A DNA stretch of 64,000 nucleotides from Sphaeramia orbicularis (taxonomy: Eukaryota; Chordata; Actinopteri; Kurtiformes; Apogonidae): positions 19,690,166-19,754,165 of the forward strand of contig NC_043976.1 in assembly GCF_902148855.1 (NCBI RefSeq). Reading direction: 5' to 3'. Under the pieces are notes generated by a model. That model was not told where the DNA came from. It saw only the letters and a list, made by a program, of their open reading frames with translations, and searched no databases. Positions 63,000 through 64,000 of this stretch are shown piece after piece. The position numbers and the translations under genes were made by a program. The number at the start of each line of letters is the position of its first letter. The first letter of the stretch is position 1.

Positions 63000-64000
63000 C
63001 CTCCCTGTCTCTGTCTGTATCCTTGTCGTCATCCTTTTCTGTCTGTCTCCTCCCTGTGTTGGTTCCTCTCATCCTCCCTGATTGCTCTTCCTCTTGGCAT
63101 CTAGATAGTGCGTTATTGCACAAATTGACCCACCCTGTGCATGACTCTGGGCGCTGACACACACCTACACACATGCATACAGCTACAGATGCACACATGC
63201 ACGTTCCAAACTCCCACGGCACACTCGTCCTCACTCTCTCACAGGCACAGATTACACCAGCCAACACTCCCATGCTTCCCAGGACAAGTCTACCCACTCA
63301 TACACAAAAATACAATTAGTTAGATGAAACAGACATGACGTTGTTAGATACAAAAAGTGGACACCTATGCATACACAACCACATTCACACAGTGTGTGCC
63401 TGCCAACAGCATGTTCACGGAGACGGAAATATGAATGAACTATTCTAAGTTTTGTATCAGTGGGGGTCATCTCCTGCCTTTTCTTCCTGTTCTGTTTTGC
63501 TACCTAAAATACACTCCACTGTCCCTGTTCGTTCCTGTCTCAGCCCCAAAAATAACCACAGTCATATAAACCAACAGACAAATATAAGCAAAGTTTAATG
63601 CAAAAACACAAACAACTGATATAACACTTTAAAACCAATACATCTTAACAGTTTCATACACAGTTGGCAAATATTGTCATTCATCATATGTAAGTTAGTT
63701 GTATAAAATTATTAAATATTAGATTCATATATTACTCATAGAACATCTGTATACAAGGAATGCATCACATTGGGAGACACCCGTAGAGTGAGACACATCA
63801 CACACACAAACACACACATCTTTACACATTCATTCTCACAGTATACACACTTTACACACATATGCACACAAACATACAAAGACTGTACTAAAACACTTAT
63901 GGCACTCATTCTCTTAAAATGGCTTGTTACACATACATTTGGTTGATTTTAATTAACTTTCATTACAAAGACAAGGAGGCTGTTATACTGACATCTTTTG
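63000..64000. other. flt1 intron, CA-rich, no gene seen
   Basis: Contains scattered CACACA runs (for example about 63796-63862). No splice-bounded coding frame was found. Confidence 0.45.

Overview
This is vertebrate nuclear DNA, almost certainly from a teleost fish. It has long AT-rich introns with GT-AG boundaries, many microsatellites, and the SINE, hAT and Tc1-type short elements typical of fish. The gene order matches the vertebrate chromosome segment that carries the ParaHox cluster: lnx2 (-), polr1d (+), pdx1 (+), urad (-), flt3 (-), pan3 (+), flt1 (-). Every gene was identified by reading its exons and splice phases directly from the sequence; no database search was possible.

Layout. 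Positions 1-4100 hold the 5' part of lnx2 (RING exon at 1085-1635, probable non-coding first exon near 3.9-4.1 kb). Positions 4922-8063 hold a three-exon gene matching the alternative 'isoform 2' product of POLR1D, not the AC19 polymerase subunit. Positions 8.1-10.3 kb are non-coding sequence upstream of pdx1, which has two exons (10304-13116). pdx1 converges tail to tail on urad (13643-14303, minus), a two-exon uric-acid-pathway enzyme. flt3 (24 coding exons) fills 16646-25887 on the minus strand. pan3 (18 exons, 792 residues, complete) starts about 1 kb away in the opposite direction and runs to 38649. The 3' 20 coding exons of flt1 (VEGF receptor 1) lie at 42806-60591 on the minus strand; its first exons lie beyond the window. 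Positions 60.6-64 kb are flt1 intron with mobile-element remnants and two long tetranucleotide arrays.

These genes do not form an operon-like pathway; they are conserved neighbours. pdx1 is a pancreas and gut homeodomain regulator. flt3 and flt1 are class III and VEGF-type receptor tyrosine kinases of one tandem receptor family. pan3 is the adaptor of the PAN2-PAN3 deadenylase. urad finishes the conversion of urate to allantoin in peroxisomes.

Points of most interest: the locus keeps pdx1 but has no gsx1 or cdx2; polr1d appears reduced to one alternative product; a one-base disruption with an in-frame stop sits at the flt1 juxtamembrane/kinase exon junction; flt1 intron retention would give a soluble receptor at a position equivalent to human sFLT1; the pdx1 and urad transcripts overlap at their 3' ends; a hAT element with a second hAT copy nested in it sits 20 bp from an flt3 splice acceptor; a TTAA-flanked short element occurs five times, four of them in flt1 introns. 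I saw no sign of a novel multi-gene system.
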